A stretch of 34,147 nt of DNA from Bacteroidales bacterium (GCA_017477245.1 JAFUWY010000022.1:1-34147), one strand, 5' to 3'; shown: positions 1 to 7,291, counted from the stretch's first letter. The notes: generated by a model not told the origin, from the sequence alone. Numbers and translations are program-made.

Positions 1-489
1 GCCGCTCACGCTGCCGGTGCTTCCGGTGGAACCGGTGGCGGGCAGGCGCTGCTGGCGGACGGTGGTGCCGCTGCCGTTGGCGGGAGCCGTCTGGCGGTTC
101 ACGCTGCCGGAGGAAGGGGTCGTCGGACGGGCCTGCGTCGCGCTGCCGCTGCTGCGGGTGTTGGACCCGCTGCGGGAGACCTGGCCGCTCGAGCCGGTGC
201 TCGGGCGCGTCTGCGTGGCGCTGCGGTTCTGACTGGACATGGAGGGCTGGCTGCTGCGAGGCGTCGCGGAGCCGAGGCCCTTGGTATTACCGGCGGAGCC
301 GGAGCTTCTCATCTGGGTAGACGGAGCTGACATCGAAGAGGAAGGACGGCTGCCGCCGCTGCTGCGGGAGTTGCCGCCGCCCGAACCACCGCGGGAATTG
401 CTACCGCCCCTGGTCTGAGCGTCGACAGGGACCGCGATCATAGCCGCTACGGCTACTGCGATCAGGGAGAGTGTGGTCAAGCGTTTCAT
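1..489 (-). CDS. Secreted Ser/Gly/Thr/Arg-rich low-complexity protein (partial, C-terminus off window)
   Basis: The reading frame is open from an ATG at 489 to the window edge (163 codons). It starts MKRLTTLSLIAVAVAAMIAV followed by a likely signal-peptidase site near VDA-QT. The rest is almost entirely Ser, Gly, Thr, Arg, Asn, Gln and Pro, with recurring SATQTRPSTGSSG-like and SGSATQARPTTPSSG-like segments, so it is a repetitive, probably disordered exported protein. A -7-like box (TACATTTA on the minus strand, 512-505) lies 15 nt before the start and overlaps the end of the upstream gene. Function is not recognisable; a surface or cell-wall-associated linker protein is one possibility. The signal peptide and absence of stops make it a credible gene. 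Confidence 0.7.
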   Translation of the reverse strand, partial: MKRLTTLSLIAVAVAAMIAVPVDAQTRGGSNSRGGSGGGNSRSSGGSRPSSSMSAPSTQMRSSGSAGNTKGLGSATPRSSQPSMSSQNRSATQTRPSTGSSGQVSRSGSNTRSSGSATQARPTTPSSGSVNRQTAPANGSGTTVRQQRLPATGSTGSTGSVSG

Positions 490-501
490 AATTGTGTGAT
501 G

Positions 502-1767
502 TTAGTAAATGTAATATTTCCTGGACTTCTCCTTGAAAGCTTCGACGTCCGCGGACCAGAATCCGGAGATGTCGGAGACCTTCATCGTCTGTCCGAACTT
601 CTTACTGACAAAATCAGTGCCGCAAACTTTGTTGAACATCGAAAGTCGGTCGTTTGCGCCCGAAAAAGGATTCTTTTTGTAGAGTTCCCAGACGGCCTGC
701 ATCACGTAAAACTGTGTCAGTGTGATGGTTGCAGCTTCGAAGTCGGTATAGAAATATTGTACGCCGTGGATGAGCTTCCCGGCCAGCCGGCCGGAGATCG
801 GCTGGTAATGGATGGTGCGCCACGCCACGCCGGGGACGTGGTAGCTGTCGAGCTTGTCCTTGAGTTTGTCGGCATCCACCCACTGCTCCGCGAAGGTGGC
901 GAAGGGGAGGGTGTAGCCGATACCGATGTTGAGGTAGTTGTACATTTCGCCGCAGAGGCCGGCGGAAGGGTAGCAGATGGCCGTCTCGGCGTAGGGGATG
1001 TTGGGGGAAGGGAGGATCCAGGGCAGGCCGGTGTCGTTGAAGAGCATGTCGCGCTCCCAGCCTTCCATCGGCACGACCGTGAGCTTGCACTTGAGCGGCT
1101 CCAGTTTGCCGTTCTGGCCGCGGTTCATCCCCTCGTCGTTGATCATCCGGGCAAGCTCGCCGACGGTGAGGCCGTAGATGTAGGGGATCTTGTACTGGCT
1201 GACGAAGGAGTGGAACCCGTCCCGTACGAGGGAGCCCTCGACCTTGCGCCCGCCCAGCGGGTTCGGGCGGTCGAGCACCATCACCGGGATGCCCATCTCG
1301 GCGCAAGTGCGCATCACCAGGCCCAGCGTGGAGATGAACGTGTAGGACCGGCTGCCTACGTCCTGGATGTCGTAGACCATGATGTCGATGCCTTCGAGCA
1401 TCTTGCGGGTGGGCTGGCGCGTGTCGCCGTAGAGCGAATGCACGGGCAGGCCGGTGCGCTCGTCCCGGCCGGACTCGACCTTGCCGCCGGCCCAGATGTC
1501 GCCGCGCACGCCGTGCTCCGGCGCGTAGAGGGCCACGAGCTTGACGTTGGGCGCATCGTGGAGGATCTCGATGGTGGAGCGGAGCTGGCTGTCCACCCCG
1601 GAGGGGTTGGTGACCAGGCCGACGCGCTTGCCTTCCAGGCCTGCGAAATTGCGTTCCCGCAGGACTTCGATGCCGGGCTTGACCCGGGGGGCGGCCGCGG
1701 CGAGGGCGGCTACGAGGAGCAGCGCCGCCGCGCAAAGAATGTGACGAATACCGTTGCCAGACAACAT
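502..1767 (-). CDS. namZ: DUF1343 / NamZ-like exo-beta-N-acetylmuramidase, secreted
   Basis: 421 aa from the ATG at 1767, with a signal peptide (about residues 8-25, LCAAALLLVAALAAAA). Family landmarks are GKRVGLVTNPSGVD near the N-terminus, ALYAPEHGVRG with the conserved PEHG, DIQDVGSRSYTFISTL and VLDRPNPLGG. NamZ (GH171) enzymes remove terminal MurNAc from peptidoglycan fragments; this family role is established knowledge, not shown here. The usual SxGRGT-PF segment appears instead as LNIGIGYTLPF, so this is a divergent subgroup. It is the last gene of the minus-strand operon and its start lies about 58 nt inside the upstream AmpG-like gene. The frame stays open upstream to 2313, but that extension is antisense-free overlap with the permease and lacks a signal peptide, so 1767 is preferred. 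Confidence 0.85.
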   Translation of the reverse strand: MLSGNGIRHILCAAALLLVAALAAAAPRVKPGIEVLRERNFAGLEGKRVGLVTNPSGVDSQLRSTIEILHDAPNVKLVALYAPEHGVRGDIWAGGKVESGRDERTGLPVHSLYGDTRQPTRKMLEGIDIMVYDIQDVGSRSYTFISTLGLVMRTCAEMGIPVMVLDRPNPLGGRKVEGSLVRDGFHSFVSQYKIPYIYGLTVGELARMINDEGMNRGQNGKLEPLKCKLTVVPMEGWERDMLFNDTGLPWILPSPNIPYAETAICYPSAGLCGEMYNYLNIGIGYTLPFATFAEQWVDADKLKDKLDSYHVPGVAWRTIHYQPISGRLAGKLIHGVQYFYTDFEAATITLTQFYVMQAVWELYKKNPFSGANDRLSMFNKVCGTDFVSKKFGQTMKVSDISGFWSADVEAFKEKSRKYYIY

Positions 1768-3014
1768 ACCATTACGACAATAAAGAATCCAACATAGCCG
1801 AGCCGCTCCTGCATCCAGCCGGCGAACAGGCCCGGGATCATCATCGACAGGGCCATGAAGGCCGTGCAGATGGCATAGTGGGAGGTCTTGAACTCCCCTT
1901 CGGAGAATTGCATCATGTAGAGCATGTAGGCGGTGAAGCCGAAGCCGTAGCCGAACTGGTCGACCGCCACGCAGAGGTAGATGACCCACAGCGCGGAAGG
2001 CTGCGTGGCCGCAAGGAAGAGATACACCGCGCAGGGCAGCGCCAGGGCCATGGACATCGGCCACATCGAGCGCCGGAGACCCATGCGGGCGGCGTAGAGC
2101 CCGCCGAGGATCCCGCCCACGGTCAGGGCGATCACGCCTACCGTGCCGTAGACCAGCCCGGACTGCGCCGTGCTGAGGCCGAGCCCGCCCGCTTCCGCCG
2201 GGTCGAGCAGGAAGGGGGTGAGCATCTTGACGGAGAACGCCTCCGGCAGGCGGTACAGCAACATGAAGATGATCGCCAGCCACACGCCGGTTTTTTGGAA
2301 AAACGTCACCCACGCCCGTCCGAATTCCCGGAAAATCCGTGCTGACTGCGTCCCGTCATTCACCTGCTTCCCGTCATTCGCCTGCTTCCCGTCATTCGCC
2401 GGCTTGACCGGCGAATCTCCTTCCGTCGCCGGCAGGAAGCGCCAGTGCCACAGGGTCACGAGCGCGAAGAGCACGGCGCAGGCGAGGAGGGTAATGCTCC
2501 AGGCGCGCGGGATGGCGCCGAGCCGCTCCTCGAGCACGCCGGCCAGCACCACGATCACGCCCTGGCCGAACACCGAGGCGATGCGGTAGAAGGTGCTGCG
2601 GATGCCCACGAAGGCCGCCTGCTGCTTCTGCTCCAGGGCGAGCATGTAGAAGCCGTCCGCGGCGATGTCGTGCGTCGCGGAGGCGAACGCGATCACGTAG
2701 AAGATGACGAGCTGCAGCCCGAAGGCGTCCGGGCTGACGCTGAGCGCCAGCCCGGCGAAGCCGGCCGTGCAGAGCGCCTGCATGAGCAGGATCCACCAGC
2801 GCTTGGTGCGGATCACGTCCACGAAGGGACTCCACAGCGGCTTGATCACCCACGGGAGATACAGCAGCGAGGTGTACATCGCGAGGTCGCCGTTGGACAT
2901 GCCCAGCCGCTTGAACATCGTCACCGAGATCACGTTGACGATGAAATAGGGGATGCCTTCGGCGAAATAGAGCGTCGGCACCCAGAACCAGGGGGATTTA
3001 TTCGAGCGTTGCAC
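1710..3014 (-). CDS. ampG: AmpG-like MFS permease (muropeptide/peptidoglycan-fragment uptake)
   Basis: 434 aa with about 12 hydrophobic segments spread over the whole length. The N-terminus WVPTLYFAEGIPYFIVN and the HDIAADGFYMLAL segment near residue 115 match the AmpG/PAT branch of the major facilitator superfamily, which brings GlcNAc-anhydroMurNAc fragments into the cytoplasm. The central cytoplasmic loop (residues about 201-223) carries an in-frame repeat encoding (K)Q(A/V)NDG hexapeptides, described separately. The start overlaps the end of the DUF4922-SpoIID gene by 17 nt and its own 3' end overlaps namZ, so all are probably co-translated. The substrate is inferred from family and neighbours; other sugars or peptides cannot be excluded. 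Confidence 0.82.
   Translation of the reverse strand: MQRSNKSPWFWVPTLYFAEGIPYFIVNVISVTMFKRLGMSNGDLAMYTSLLYLPWVIKPLWSPFVDVIRTKRWWILLMQALCTAGFAGLALSVSPDAFGLQLVIFYVIAFASATHDIAADGFYMLALEQKQQAAFVGIRSTFYRIASVFGQGVIVVLAGVLEERLGAIPRAWSITLLACAVLFALVTLWHWRFLPATEGDSPVKPANDGKQANDGKQVNDGTQSARIFREFGRAWVTFFQKTGVWLAIIFMLLYRLPEAFSVKMLTPFLLDPAEAGGLGLSTAQSGLVYGTVGVIALTVGGILGGLYAARMGLRRSMWPMSMALALPCAVYLFLAATQPSALWVIYLCVAVDQFGYGFGFTAYMLYMMQFSEGEFKTSHYAICTAFMALSMMIPGLFAGWMQERLGYVGFFIVVMVCCLATVFVTFFARRRCSS
2351..2420. repeat. Intragenic short repeat, 18-bp units plus terminal palindrome, inside the AmpG-like gene
   Basis: Two 18-bp units (tcccgtcattcrcctgct, 2351-2368 and 2369-2386) are followed by a longer unit from 2387 that ends in a palindrome (attcgccgg-cttga-ccggcgaat, 2395-2417) and the tail ctcc. 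On the minus strand it reads in frame as a hydrophilic loop between transmembrane segments 6 and 7. It is a diverged relative of the repeat at 5848-5938. Confidence 0.85.
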
Positions 3015-5064
3015 CGGGATAATAATGTTGCAGGATTTGACGGTAGGTGAAGCCGCGGTCGGCCATCACGGCGGCGCCGATCTGGCACAGGCCGACGCCG
3101 TGGCCCCAGCCGCGGCCGCGGAGGATCCACGCGCCGGCCGGGTCGCGCTCCGCCTCGAAGGCGGAACTCTTGAGGTGGGACGTGCTCAGCGCGCGGCGGA
3201 TCCGGAGCTCCTTGCCGATCACTTCGGTGTGCTTGCTGCCGACGATCCGCAGGTACTTGATGCGGCCGGACGGGCCGCGCTCCACGGCCTCCAGTGCCCG
3301 GATCTCCCCGAAATCGATGCCGGTCCGCTCCCGCACCAGCGCGGCGAGCTCCTCGGCGCCGTAGCGCACGGTCCAGTCGTGGAAGTCCCGGGTCGTCTGG
3401 TCGTAGTCGTTGAGGACCTGGCTCAGGACCGCGTCGTTCTCGCAGTCGCACCACGGGTCTTCGACGCTTTGCAGGTAGGGGTAGTCGACGTCCTCCCAGC
3501 AGGTGCTGAAGAGTTCGGTGCGGCCGCCGCAGCATTTGGAGTACCGCGTGTCGCAGAGGGCGCCGTCATAGCGGAGCACCTGTCCCCAGGTCTCGTCGAT
3601 GGCCGTGCGGACGTTGTCGCCCACGGCCATGGTGAGGCCTTGGTAGCGTTGGCAGTGATCATCCGCGCAAACATCGAAATGTTTGTGCGCAGAATGGTCG
3701 TGCATCCGGGCGAGGAGCCAGGAGCGGGAGATGACGGCGTGGGCCTTGAGCAGCTCGGGCGAGGCGCTGGCCTTCATCTCGGAGGAGATGACGCTGAGCA
3801 GGTAGTCCTCCATGCCCACGAGGTTGACGGCGCGCACCAGGTCGCCTTCGACGATGAATTTCAGGCCGCCGGCATACTTGAGCGTGCGTTTCTGCTCCCA
3901 GTGGAAGTCGATGCCGATCACCACGTCGTAGAGTACGAACGAGGGCTCCGCGAAAAGGGTGGAGCGGGTGATGGAGTCGAAGTAGAGCTCGTCGTAGAGC
4001 GTGCCGTTGTAGTCGATCTTGCCGTCGCACCAACGCACGCTCTGCGGGCCGGCGCCGTCGGAGATGATCTCGAAGCGGATCTCCTTCGCGGCGAGGATGC
4101 CCACGGACACGCGGGGCTGCGTGCGCGTGAGGCGCCACTGGATCATGTCCTCCTCGTGCCGGGGGATGGTCACTTCCTCGAGGATCCCTTCCAGTTGCGC
4201 GGCCGTGACCTTGTCGAAGTCCTCCCGGAAGGGGGCGACGAACACCCCGGCCATGTCGGCGGCACCGGGGCTGATGGTGAGATGGTCGGGGCCGGCGGCA
4301 TCGAAGTGGTGCGAGCGCTTGGCGGCGCGCATCACCACGAAGGCGCGCCACTCTTCACTCTTCTTGTAGGCGTAGAGATTGAACTTGGGCTCGGTCTCAT
4401 CCGGGCGGCGGTCCGTGCAGTCCAGCAGCTGGTAGAAGAGCTTGGTCAGCGATTTGGACGTCGTGGCCTTGAGGGCGAAGACGCCGCGGCAGTAGCCGGG
4501 ATATTTATATAAGGTGGCGTCCTTGACGGAGGCGAGGGGTGCTCCGGGCTCGTCCAGGAAAGCGTCGACGGCTTCTTCCAGGGGCAGCTTGTGCCGGGGC
4601 ACGGCCTGGAAATGCAGGTGGTCCGGCGCGGAGGCGCCGCTCTCCGGGCCGTTGTAGAAGACGGTCCAGTCAGTGTAGCGGGCGGCGAAGTCCAGCATGT
4701 CCGGCAGGTGGTGCCAGATGGCCTGGGGCAGGTGCCGGTCGCGGACGATCACCAGATGGTCGCGGAAGATGGGGAAGGGGTTGACCTGGACGTTGTACAG
4801 GCGTCCCTTGCGCCCTTCGAACTTGATGTGCCGCTGCTCCGGGGGGCGGTTGTCCTCGCACAGGAAGCAGGGGCGCGCGGCGATGGCCTCCGGCGAGGTG
4901 TCGGCGGTCGACGAGCCGGCGCGCTCGGGGTTGAACTGTACGGAGCAGGGGAGGCCGCAGACCGTCAGGTGCTTGGTCCTGACGGACTTGAGTGCCCGGA
5001 AATTGGCCGCTGCGAGCGGCCACACGGACAGCTGGTCCTTGATGAATTTTCGCAGTTCTTGCAT
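2998..5064 (-). CDS. DUF4922 (HIT/GalT-like) - SpoIID/LytB fusion protein
   Basis: 688 aa without a signal peptide or transmembrane segment. Residues about 1-310 resemble DUF4922, with PCFLCEDNRPP (Cys66, Cys69) and SAPDHLHFQAVPR carrying an HxHxQ signature (His149, His151, Gln153) like that of GalT, Ap4A phosphorylase and GDP-hexose phosphorylase. Residues about 320-688 are a SpoIID/LytB domain: SSEMKASASPELLKAHAVISR holds the Glu (about 429) corresponding to the catalytic residue of SpoIID lytic transglycosylase, and the C-terminus has GRGWGHGVGLCQIGA. Its ATG shares one base with the upstream Nudix stop (TAATG). The context (AmpG, NamZ) points to peptidoglycan fragments as substrate. Whether the SpoIID domain works in the cytoplasm is inference. 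Confidence 0.85.
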   Translation of the reverse strand: MQELRKFIKDQLSVWPLAAANFRALKSVRTKHLTVCGLPCSVQFNPERAGSSTADTSPEAIAARPCFLCEDNRPPEQRHIKFEGRKGRLYNVQVNPFPIFRDHLVIVRDRHLPQAIWHHLPDMLDFAARYTDWTVFYNGPESGASAPDHLHFQAVPRHKLPLEEAVDAFLDEPGAPLASVKDATLYKYPGYCRGVFALKATTSKSLTKLFYQLLDCTDRRPDETEPKFNLYAYKKSEEWRAFVVMRAAKRSHHFDAAGPDHLTISPGAADMAGVFVAPFREDFDKVTAAQLEGILEEVTIPRHEEDMIQWRLTRTQPRVSVGILAAKEIRFEIISDGAGPQSVRWCDGKIDYNGTLYDELYFDSITRSTLFAEPSFVLYDVVIGIDFHWEQKRTLKYAGGLKFIVEGDLVRAVNLVGMEDYLLSVISSEMKASASPELLKAHAVISRSWLLARMHDHSAHKHFDVCADDHCQRYQGLTMAVGDNVRTAIDETWGQVLRYDGALCDTRYSKCCGGRTELFSTCWEDVDYPYLQSVEDPWCDCENDAVLSQVLNDYDQTTRDFHDWTVRYGAEELAALVRERTGIDFGEIRALEAVERGPSGRIKYLRIVGSKHTEVIGKELRIRRALSTSHLKSSAFEAERDPAGAWILRGRGWGHGVGLCQIGAAVMADRGFTYRQILQHYYPGATLE

Positions 5065-5636
5065 TACAGCAGGGCTTGCAGCATATCTTTGATGCGGGCG
5101 TATTCGCCCTCGAAATTCGGGGTGAGGATCCCTTTGCCGTACGCCTGGTCGATCTCTTCCGGGGTCCAGAACCGGCCCCCGGCGAGCTCGTCCGGATCGG
5201 GGCGGATCTCATATTCGCCCACGGCGGCGAACACGCTCACGAACTCGCGCTCGCTGTCCGACTCGTAGATGTAGGAGCAGAGGCCGTGCGGGAGGAAATC
5301 GTGGAGGTGCAGCTCCTCGTCGGATTCGCGGTAGAGGGCCTCCTGGATGTATTCGCCATAAGAGACATGCCCGCCGACGGCGGTGTCCCAGCGGAGCGGG
5401 AGGAGGTCCTTGTGCGCGCCGCGCTGCTGGAGGTAGATGTTGCCGCAGCGGTTGATGATGTGGAGGTGGACGACCGGGTGCAGCGGCTTGTCCGCATGGT
5501 GATGCACGCGGTCGCGGGCGGCCTGGGCGATGACGTTGCCGTACTCGTCGATGACCGGCAGCATCTCCACGGCCTTGGCGCGCCGGCCGCCCCTGAGGAG
5601 CGGCGCCGGGGAAGCGGGATAGATCAGCTCAAGCAA
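5064..5636 (-). CDS. Nudix hydrolase (isopentenyl-diphosphate isomerase-like subgroup)
   Basis: 190 aa if the TTG at 5636 is used, or 166 aa from the ATG at 5564 (MLPVIDEYGN). The Nudix box is GGHVSYGEYIQEALYRESDE followed by ELHL, matching GX5EX7REUXEE with His in place of the usual Gly near the end. HPVVHLHIINRCGNIYLQQR and LRWDTAVGGH are typical of the IDI-type Nudix proteins common in Bacteroidetes. The ATG at 5564 matches where homologues usually begin, but the TTG start sits 4 nt after the upstream stop and its codons look coding, so the start is unresolved. Substrate is not predictable; nucleotide-sugar or dinucleotide cleavage would fit the neighbouring HIT-like domain. Confidence 0.85.
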   Translation of the reverse strand: MLELIYPASPAPLLRGGRRAKAVEMLPVIDEYGNVIAQAARDRVHHHADKPLHPVVHLHIINRCGNIYLQQRGAHKDLLPLRWDTAVGGHVSYGEYIQEALYRESDEELHLHDFLPHGLCSYIYESDSEREFVSVFAAVGEYEIRPDPDELAGGRFWTPEEIDQAYGKGILTPNFEGEYARIKDMLQALL

Positions 5637-5640
5637 GGCG

Positions 5641-6444
5641 TCAGTAGTTTATGATCCGTAATTCTTCGGGGGTATACAGGATGGAGTCGATGAAGTCCGG
5701 GGCGACGCGGGCGAGGATCATGAACACGGCCAGCGCGACCACGACCACGCCGACGGTGGCGACCACCGGGATCCACCAGCGGAAATGCTTCTCGCTGCGG
5801 GATCCTTCGATTGTCTCCGGTTTTACCTCCTGCACGGGCTGCCCGGCGTCATTCCGGGCTTGACCTACGTCATTCCGGGCTTGACCTACGTCATTCCGGG
5901 CTTGACCTACGTCATTCCGGGCTTGACCCGGAATCTCCTTCTCCTTCTCCGGCTCCGGCTCGGGCTCGGGCTTCGGAATCGGGATCGGAACGTTGATGAC
6001 CACCGGGTCGTCATACTGCATCGTATGGCTCTTGAGCGAGACCGGCCGCAGGCCGATGCCGCCCGGGAAGATGTCCAGCCCCTCTTCGGGGACGAAGAAG
6101 ATGGCGTTCTCGCGCGTGGCGCGCAGGCGGCCCAGCCCCGGCAGCACAATGGTCTTGCGGACTTCCAGCACGGACTTCATCTCCGCAAGGAACTGCGTGA
6201 TGTAGGCGGCGGCCGTCTCCCGGGGGATGGGGTTCGAGGAGGCGTAGAGGTCGATCAGAAGTTGGTCTTCCAGGCATTTGGGACTGAAAGAAAGACGCCG
6301 GTAGGGAGGATTGATGGTGAAGCCCTTGTCGGAGAAGGACGCCGGGACCATCTCGGCAACGAACGTGCCGACCCCGGGCAGTCCCACCTGGTCGTGCCCG
6401 ACGATCAGTTCACCTACCATCCGTGACAGAAGATCGATATCCAT
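5641..6444 (-). CDS. HU/CCDC81-like domain protein with C-terminal membrane anchor
   Basis: 267 aa from the ATG at 6444. Residues about 1-120 hold two HU-like units: MDIDLLSRMVGELIVGHDQVGLPGVGTFVAE and ETAAAYITQFLAEMKSVLEVRKTIVLPGLGRL, the pattern of Bacteroidetes HU-CCDC81 proteins. A linker rich in Pro-Glu (PIPIPKPEPEPEPE) leads into four GQARNDV repeats, then one transmembrane helix (WWIPVVATVGVVVVALAVF, about 223-244) and a short tail. Related proteins often carry a SPOR domain, which is missing here. It heads the operon under the promoter at 6451-6481. A TTG at 6453 would extend it by three codons, but that TTG is part of the -7 box and cannot be transcribed. A link to envelope or septal peptidoglycan is inferred from family and neighbours. 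Confidence 0.8.
   Translation of the reverse strand: MDIDLLSRMVGELIVGHDQVGLPGVGTFVAEMVPASFSDKGFTINPPYRRLSFSPKCLEDQLLIDLYASSNPIPRETAAAYITQFLAEMKSVLEVRKTIVLPGLGRLRATRENAIFFVPEEGLDIFPGGIGLRPVSLKSHTMQYDDPVVINVPIPIPKPEPEPEPEKEKEIPGQARNDVGQARNDVGQARNDVGQARNDAGQPVQEVKPETIEGSRSEKHFRWWIPVVATVGVVVVALAVFMILARVAPDFIDSILYTPEELRIINY
5848..5938. repeat. Intragenic short repeat, 21-bp units plus terminal palindrome, in the HU-like gene
   Basis: Three perfect 21-bp copies (gtcattccgggcttgaccta + c) at 5848-5868, 5869-5889 and 5890-5910 are followed by a terminal unit 5911-5938 in which attccggg-cttga-cccggaat forms a hairpin. The unit length is a multiple of three, so on the minus strand it encodes tandem GQARNDV in the linker of the membrane-anchored HU-like protein. 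No spacers are present, so it is not a CRISPR. Confidence 0.93.
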
Positions 6445-6450
6445 AACATA

Positions 6451-6482
6451 CAAAGGTAATCAATCTTGCCAAAACTGGCAAG
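6451..6482 (-). promoter_or_regulatory. Promoter of the HU/Nudix/SpoIID/AmpG/NamZ operon with overlapping inverted repeat
   Basis: On the minus strand TTG (6481-6479), 20 nt, TACCTTTG (6458-6451) forms a Bacteroidetes promoter. A perfect inverted repeat cttgcca-aaac-tggcaag (6465-6482) covers the TTG and part of the spacer, the position expected of an operator. Only 6 nt separate the -7 box from the ATG at 6444, so the mRNA should be leaderless or nearly so. Confidence 0.7.
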
Positions 6483-6527
6483 ACCCCTCCCGATTGAAAA
6501 ATTATCTCGAAAAAAACGCGAAAATTT

Positions 6528-6557
6528 TTGCGCTTTCAAGTTTTTGCCGTATATTTG
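6528..6557 (+). promoter_or_regulatory. Promoter of tRNA-Asn
   Basis: TTG (6528-6530), 19 nt, TATATTTG (6550-6557) matches the Bacteroidetes -33/-7 consensus and lies about 32 nt before the tRNA. Confidence 0.75.
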
Positions 6558-6589
6558 CAATCCCAAAACGAAAGTCAAGGGAACAACAG

Positions 6590-6666
6590 TCCTCTTTAGC
6601 TCAGTTGGTTAGAGCACCTGACTGTTAATCAGGGGGTCCTAGGTTCAAGTCCTAGAAGGGGAGCCA
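6590..6666 (+). tRNA. tRNA-Asn (GTT)
   Basis: The cloverleaf is complete. The acceptor stem tcctctt/aagggga (6590-6596 with 6656-6662) has one G-T pair. The anticodon arm is cctga-ctGTTaa-tcagg (6617-6633) with anticodon GTT at 6624-6626. The T arm is ctagg-ttcaagt-cctag (6639-6655). The discriminator is G6663 and CCA is encoded at 6664-6666. Confidence 0.97.
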
Positions 6667-6668
6667 AA

Positions 6669-6711
6669 GCGGACGAATCATCGGAAACGACGGTTCGTCC
6701 GCTTCTTTTTT
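6669..6711 (+). terminator. Intrinsic terminator after tRNA-Asn
   Basis: A 9-bp perfect stem gcggacgaa/ttcgtccgc (6669-6677 with 6694-6702) is followed directly by ttctttttt, the form of a rho-independent terminator. Confidence 0.88.
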
Positions 6712-6785
6712 CTCTTTAACTCCCTGATTCAAACCGCATGTAAAGAGGAACTCGTTCTTGGAGACAGGTTCAAGATATTCTCAGA

Positions 6786-6815
6786 TTGGATGTCGGTAAA
6801 TAATGTCTATCTTTG
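6786..6815 (+). promoter_or_regulatory. Promoter of the immunity-like gene
   Basis: TTG (6786-6788), 19 nt, TATCTTTG (6808-6815), 20 nt before the ATG at 6836. Confidence 0.75.
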
Positions 6816-6835
6816 AACATTAGACAAAGTTATTT

Positions 6836-7291
6836 ATGAAACAGCTGGCGATACACAATGGCGATGCAACCATTTCATTTGCGCTTTGCTACGGCAATGA
6901 ATTGGATTTAAACGGTTTGGATTATCTCGCAAAGATAAAGTACGAGTTTTATGGAAGGACTATTTATGCGGAGCATATCTGGGGACTCCATCTGGGGGAA
7001 ATAGCTTCTTTCATAGAAGGGATGAAGTGTATGCATCGCGACCTGAAAGGCCAAGCCAAGCTTTCCACATATGAAGGAGATACACTTTTATTGACGATGG
7101 AAGAATGTGGTCATATTATGGTTGATGTCAAAGATGGAATTGAAGGGTACAACGGCTTCCTTCATATCAGTTTTGAGATAGACCAGTCTTACCTGCCAGA
7201 ACTGATAACACAAACTGAATCCTTTTGCCCAATAAAGGAAGAGGCGGCAAAGAAGAAATCATTCTTTCAGCGCCTTGGCATCTCCAAGTAG
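6836..7291 (+). CDS. Hypothetical protein, resembles WapI-type immunity proteins
   Basis: 151 aa, acidic, with no signal peptide or membrane segment. The arrangement of a two-strand start (LAIHNGDATISFALCYG), a central LHLGEIASFIEGMKCMHRDLKGQAKLSTYEGD and a following LLLTMEECGHIMVDV recalls small WapI/DUF6228-type immunity proteins, but this was judged by eye and is uncertain. The gene is clearly more AT-rich than its neighbours and uses different codons, it has its own promoter, and it sits just downstream of a tRNA gene, all of which suggest horizontal acquisition. No matching toxin is visible in the window, so it could be an orphan immunity gene or an unrelated protein. Confidence 0.75.
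   Translation: MKQLAIHNGDATISFALCYGNELDLNGLDYLAKIKYEFYGRTIYAEHIWGLHLGEIASFIEGMKCMHRDLKGQAKLSTYEGDTLLLTMEECGHIMVDVKDGIEGYNGFLHISFEIDQSYLPELITQTESFCPIKEEAAKKKSFFQRLGISK

Noticed and set aside
496-1797. Plus-strand 433-codon frame opposite namZ
   Set aside because: Antisense shadow of a clear gene; the translation is low-information and rich in Val/Gly/Asp/His from the GC-rich third positions.
3025-4512. Plus-strand 495-codon frame opposite the DUF4922-SpoIID gene
   Set aside because: Shadow of the real gene, no motifs, biased composition.
5848-5938. CRISPR array
   Set aside because: Repeat units are directly adjacent with no spacers, and they are translated in frame inside a gene.
6712-6747. 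Inverted repeat ctcttta/taaagag after the tRNA terminator
   Set aside because: Short, far apart (22 nt) and AT-rich; can arise by chance.
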